Below are positions 3,978 to 5,563 of a DNA stretch of 5,563 nt, one piece after another. The stretch is from positions 1 to 5,563 of the forward strand of contig PWVU01000104.1 of assembly GCA_003561715.1 (NCBI GenBank), read 5' to 3'. Position 1 is the stretch's first letter. Each line of letters begins with the position of its first letter. Origin of the DNA: Candidatus Kaiserbacteria bacterium. GTDB lineage: Bacteria > Patescibacteriota > Minisyncoccia > Phycocordibacterales > UBA12088. Position numbers and translations under genes: made by a program. The notes beneath the pieces were generated by a model. That model was not told the origin of the DNA. It saw only the letters and a program-made list of their open reading frames with translations, and made no database searches.

Positions 3978-5563
3978 ATGACTATGCACACATCCACACG
4001 TCGACGAGCAAAAGAGCCCAGATTCATCTTTGTCGTCGGCGGAGTGATGAGCGGGGTAGGGAAAGGCATTGCGTCCTCGGCAATTGCGATGTTGCTCAAA
4101 GCGCGCGGACTCAACGTCACGGCGCTGAAGATCGACCCCTACATCAATGTAGACGCCGGCACGATGAATCCCACCGAACATGGCGAGGTGTTTGTTATGC
4201 AAGATGGGCTTGAGACCGATCAGGACATGGGCAACTACGAGCGCTTCCTCAATCAGGATCTGCCATCGATCAATTACATGACGACCGGCTCAGTGTATCA
4301 GGCGGTGATCGAGCGGGAGCGTAATTTGGGCTACAAGGGCAAGAATGTGCAGGTGGTGCCGGATATTCCCAAAGAGGTCATTCGCCGAATCGAACGAGCG
4401 GCGGCTGAAGCCGATGCGGATGTTACCATCACCGAGATAGGAGGTACGGTGGGCGAGTATGAAAATATCTTGTTTTTGGAAGCGGTGCGCATGATGAAGA
4501 GCGAGATGCCCGATCGGGTTGCGACGGTACTGGTGTCCTACTTGCCGGTACCCGGCTCGATCGGCGAAATGAAGACCAAACCCACCCAGCATGCCTCTCG
4601 GGTGCTGAATAGTGCTGGAGTGTTTGCCGATATAATTCTCGCGCGGGCGCCGGTTGCGATCGACAAAAAGCGTAAAGAAAAGATCGCGACCTTTTGCAAT
4701 GTTTCGCCCGAGCATGTCATTTCGGCACCCGATGTGGCAAGTATCTACGATGTGCCGGTCAACTTTGAAAAAGAGGGTATGTCAAAAAAACTGTGCGCAC
4801 TACTCTCACTTGATCGCGTGTGCAAAGACACCGTCGATCTGGCGGATTGGAAAAAGTTCGTTGTACGCAGTAAGAATGGTGCCAAGGAGGTGAAGATCGC
4901 GGTCATTGGCAAGTATTTTTCATCGGGCGATTTTGTGCTTTCCGATGTGTACATCTCGGTTCTCGAGGCGATCAAATACTCGGCATATGCGCTCGGTGCA
5001 AAGCCGGTCATCGAGTATGTCTCGTCGGTCGAGTTCGAACAGGGGCGCAAACTCGATACGCTTAAACAGTTCGATGGCATATTGATCCCCGGCGGATTTG
5101 GCGCAACCGGCATTGACGGCAAGCTCAAAGTGATTGAGTATGCGCGTACGCATAAGATTCCGTATTTCGGCATTTGCTACGGTATGCAATTGGCGGTCAT
5201 CGAGTATGCACGCAATGTGGCAGGTCTTACGGATGCACATACCACCGAGATCGACCCCAAAGCGCCGCATCGGGTGATCGACGTTATGCCCGATCAGCTT
5301 ACAAAGCTAAAAGACAAGCAGTACGGCGGGACGATGCGCTTGGGAGAGTATCCCGCGGAGATCGCAAAAGGCACGATCGCCCACGCCGCATATGCCAAGC
5401 ATATGCGGCACCAGAAACGAGCAACCAAAAACGAGCAACTAATTTCCGAACGTCACCGCCATCGTTACGAGGTCAATCCCGAATATGTGGAGCGCCTCAA
5501 AGAAGCCGGCTTGGTCTTTTCCGGCACCAGCCCCGACGGCACGCTGATGGAGATCGCCGAGCT
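3978..5563 (+). CDS. pyrG: CTP synthase (partial, runs off the right edge)
   Basis: PyrG converts UTP to CTP using ATP and ammonia from glutamine. The frame is open for 528 codons to the edge; E. coli PyrG has 545 residues. The synthetase domain has the P-loop-like SGVGKGIAS (25-33), LKIDPYINVD (50-59), Mg-ligand candidates Asp83 (in ETDQDMGNYERF) and Glu153 (in TEIGGTVGEYEN), and KTKPTQHA. The glutaminase domain has the oxyanion motif GGFG (372-375), nucleophile Cys400 in GICYGMQ, GGTMRLG and RHRHRYEV (492-499). The catalytic His and Glu lie past the edge. Oddities: the usual VIPHI reads VVPDI (Asp129 for E. coli His118), GTVGDIES reads GTVGEYEN, the nucleophile motif has Tyr where Leu is usual, and a 12-residue insertion precedes RHRHRYEV. 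ATG 3978 and ATG 3984 are both possible starts. The basic N terminus (about 10 residues) is longer than in E. coli. No Shine-Dalgarno sequence is present. Confidence 0.96.
   Translation, partial: MTMHTSTRRRAKEPRFIFVVGGVMSGVGKGIASSAIAMLLKARGLNVTALKIDPYINVDAGTMNPTEHGEVFVMQDGLETDQDMGNYERFLNQDLPSINYMTTGSVYQAVIERERNLGYKGKNVQVVPDIPKEVIRRIERAAAEADADVTITEIGGTVGEYENILFLEAVRMMKSEMPDRVATVLVSYLPVPGSIGEMKTKPTQHASRVLNSAGVFADIILARAPVAIDKKRKEKIATFCNVSPEHVISAPDVASIYDVPVNFEKEGMSKKLCALLSLDRVCKDTVDLADWKKFVVRSKNGAKEVKIAVIGKYFSSGDFVLSDVYISVLEAIKYSAYALGAKPVIEYVSSVEFEQGRKLDTLKQFDGILIPGGFGATGIDGKLKVIEYARTHKIPYFGICYGMQLAVIEYARNVAGLTDAHTTEIDPKAPHRVIDVMPDQLTKLKDKQYGGTMRLGEYPAEIAKGTIAHAAYAKHMRHQKRATKNEQLISERHRHRYEVNPEYVERLKEAGLVFSGTSPDGTLMEIAE
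5415..5442 (+). repeat. 14-bp tandem repeat inside pyrG
   Basis: AAACGAGCAACCAA (5415-5428) is followed directly by AAACGAGCAACTAA (5429-5442), 13 of 14 bases identical. Because 14 is not a multiple of three, the two copies are read in different frames (KRATK, then NEQLI). It forms most of the extra segment that PyrG has relative to E. coli between MRLG and RHRHRYEV. Confidence 0.8.

Noticed and set aside
4290..4715. 141-codon minus-strand frame opposite pyrG
   Set aside because: It lies wholly within the clearly coding pyrG synthetase domain and its translation (His- and Arg-rich) is that of an antisense shadow.

Overview
The window looks like a stretch of bacterial core genome, most likely from a Patescibacteria/CPR lineage (Parcubacteria-like). 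This assignment is inferred from several traits together: an unusually compact release factor 2, a divergent CTP synthase with several altered family motifs, short genes with weak or no Shine-Dalgarno sites, and the gene order prfB - ftsE - ftsX. No marker gene settles the taxonomy. The standard genetic code applies: no long gene has an in-frame TGA, and a UGA-reading RF2 is present.

Layout. Positions 1-28 may be the 3' tip of an upstream gene. Positions 29-113 hold nested inverted repeats that fold on paper into a compact branched structure. It is followed by a 12-bp tandem duplication with promoter-like hexamers and by a near-perfect palindrome. Positions 219-589 carry an AT-rich gene for a small coiled-coil protein of unknown function. 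Its 5' end is thrown out of frame by an 8-bp tandem duplication at 236-255, so only the part from GTG 305 reads cleanly. prfB (638-1528) follows, with an extended -10 box placed so close to the ATG that its mRNA would be leaderless. A four-helix membrane protein of unknown function lies on the minus strand (1547-1951, possibly to 2098). ftsE (2144-2824) and ftsX (3025-3954) encode the FtsEX division ABC transporter and are separated by an unusual 200-bp gap with its own promoter-like site. pyrG (from 3978) runs off the right edge before its final catalytic residues.

Functionally, prfB ends translation at UGA/UAA, FtsEX couples the divisome to cell-wall hydrolysis, and PyrG makes CTP. The set is housekeeping. 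I see no defence system, mobile element, CRISPR array, tRNA or rRNA.

The unusual content lies in the details. These are RF2 with about 50 residues of domain 1 deleted internally, a tandem-repeat-derived insertion in the PyrG glutaminase domain, a degenerate heptamer repeat abutting the ftsE start, a frame-shifting 8-bp duplication in the small gene, and the structured element at 29-113. I found no convincing new multi-gene system.
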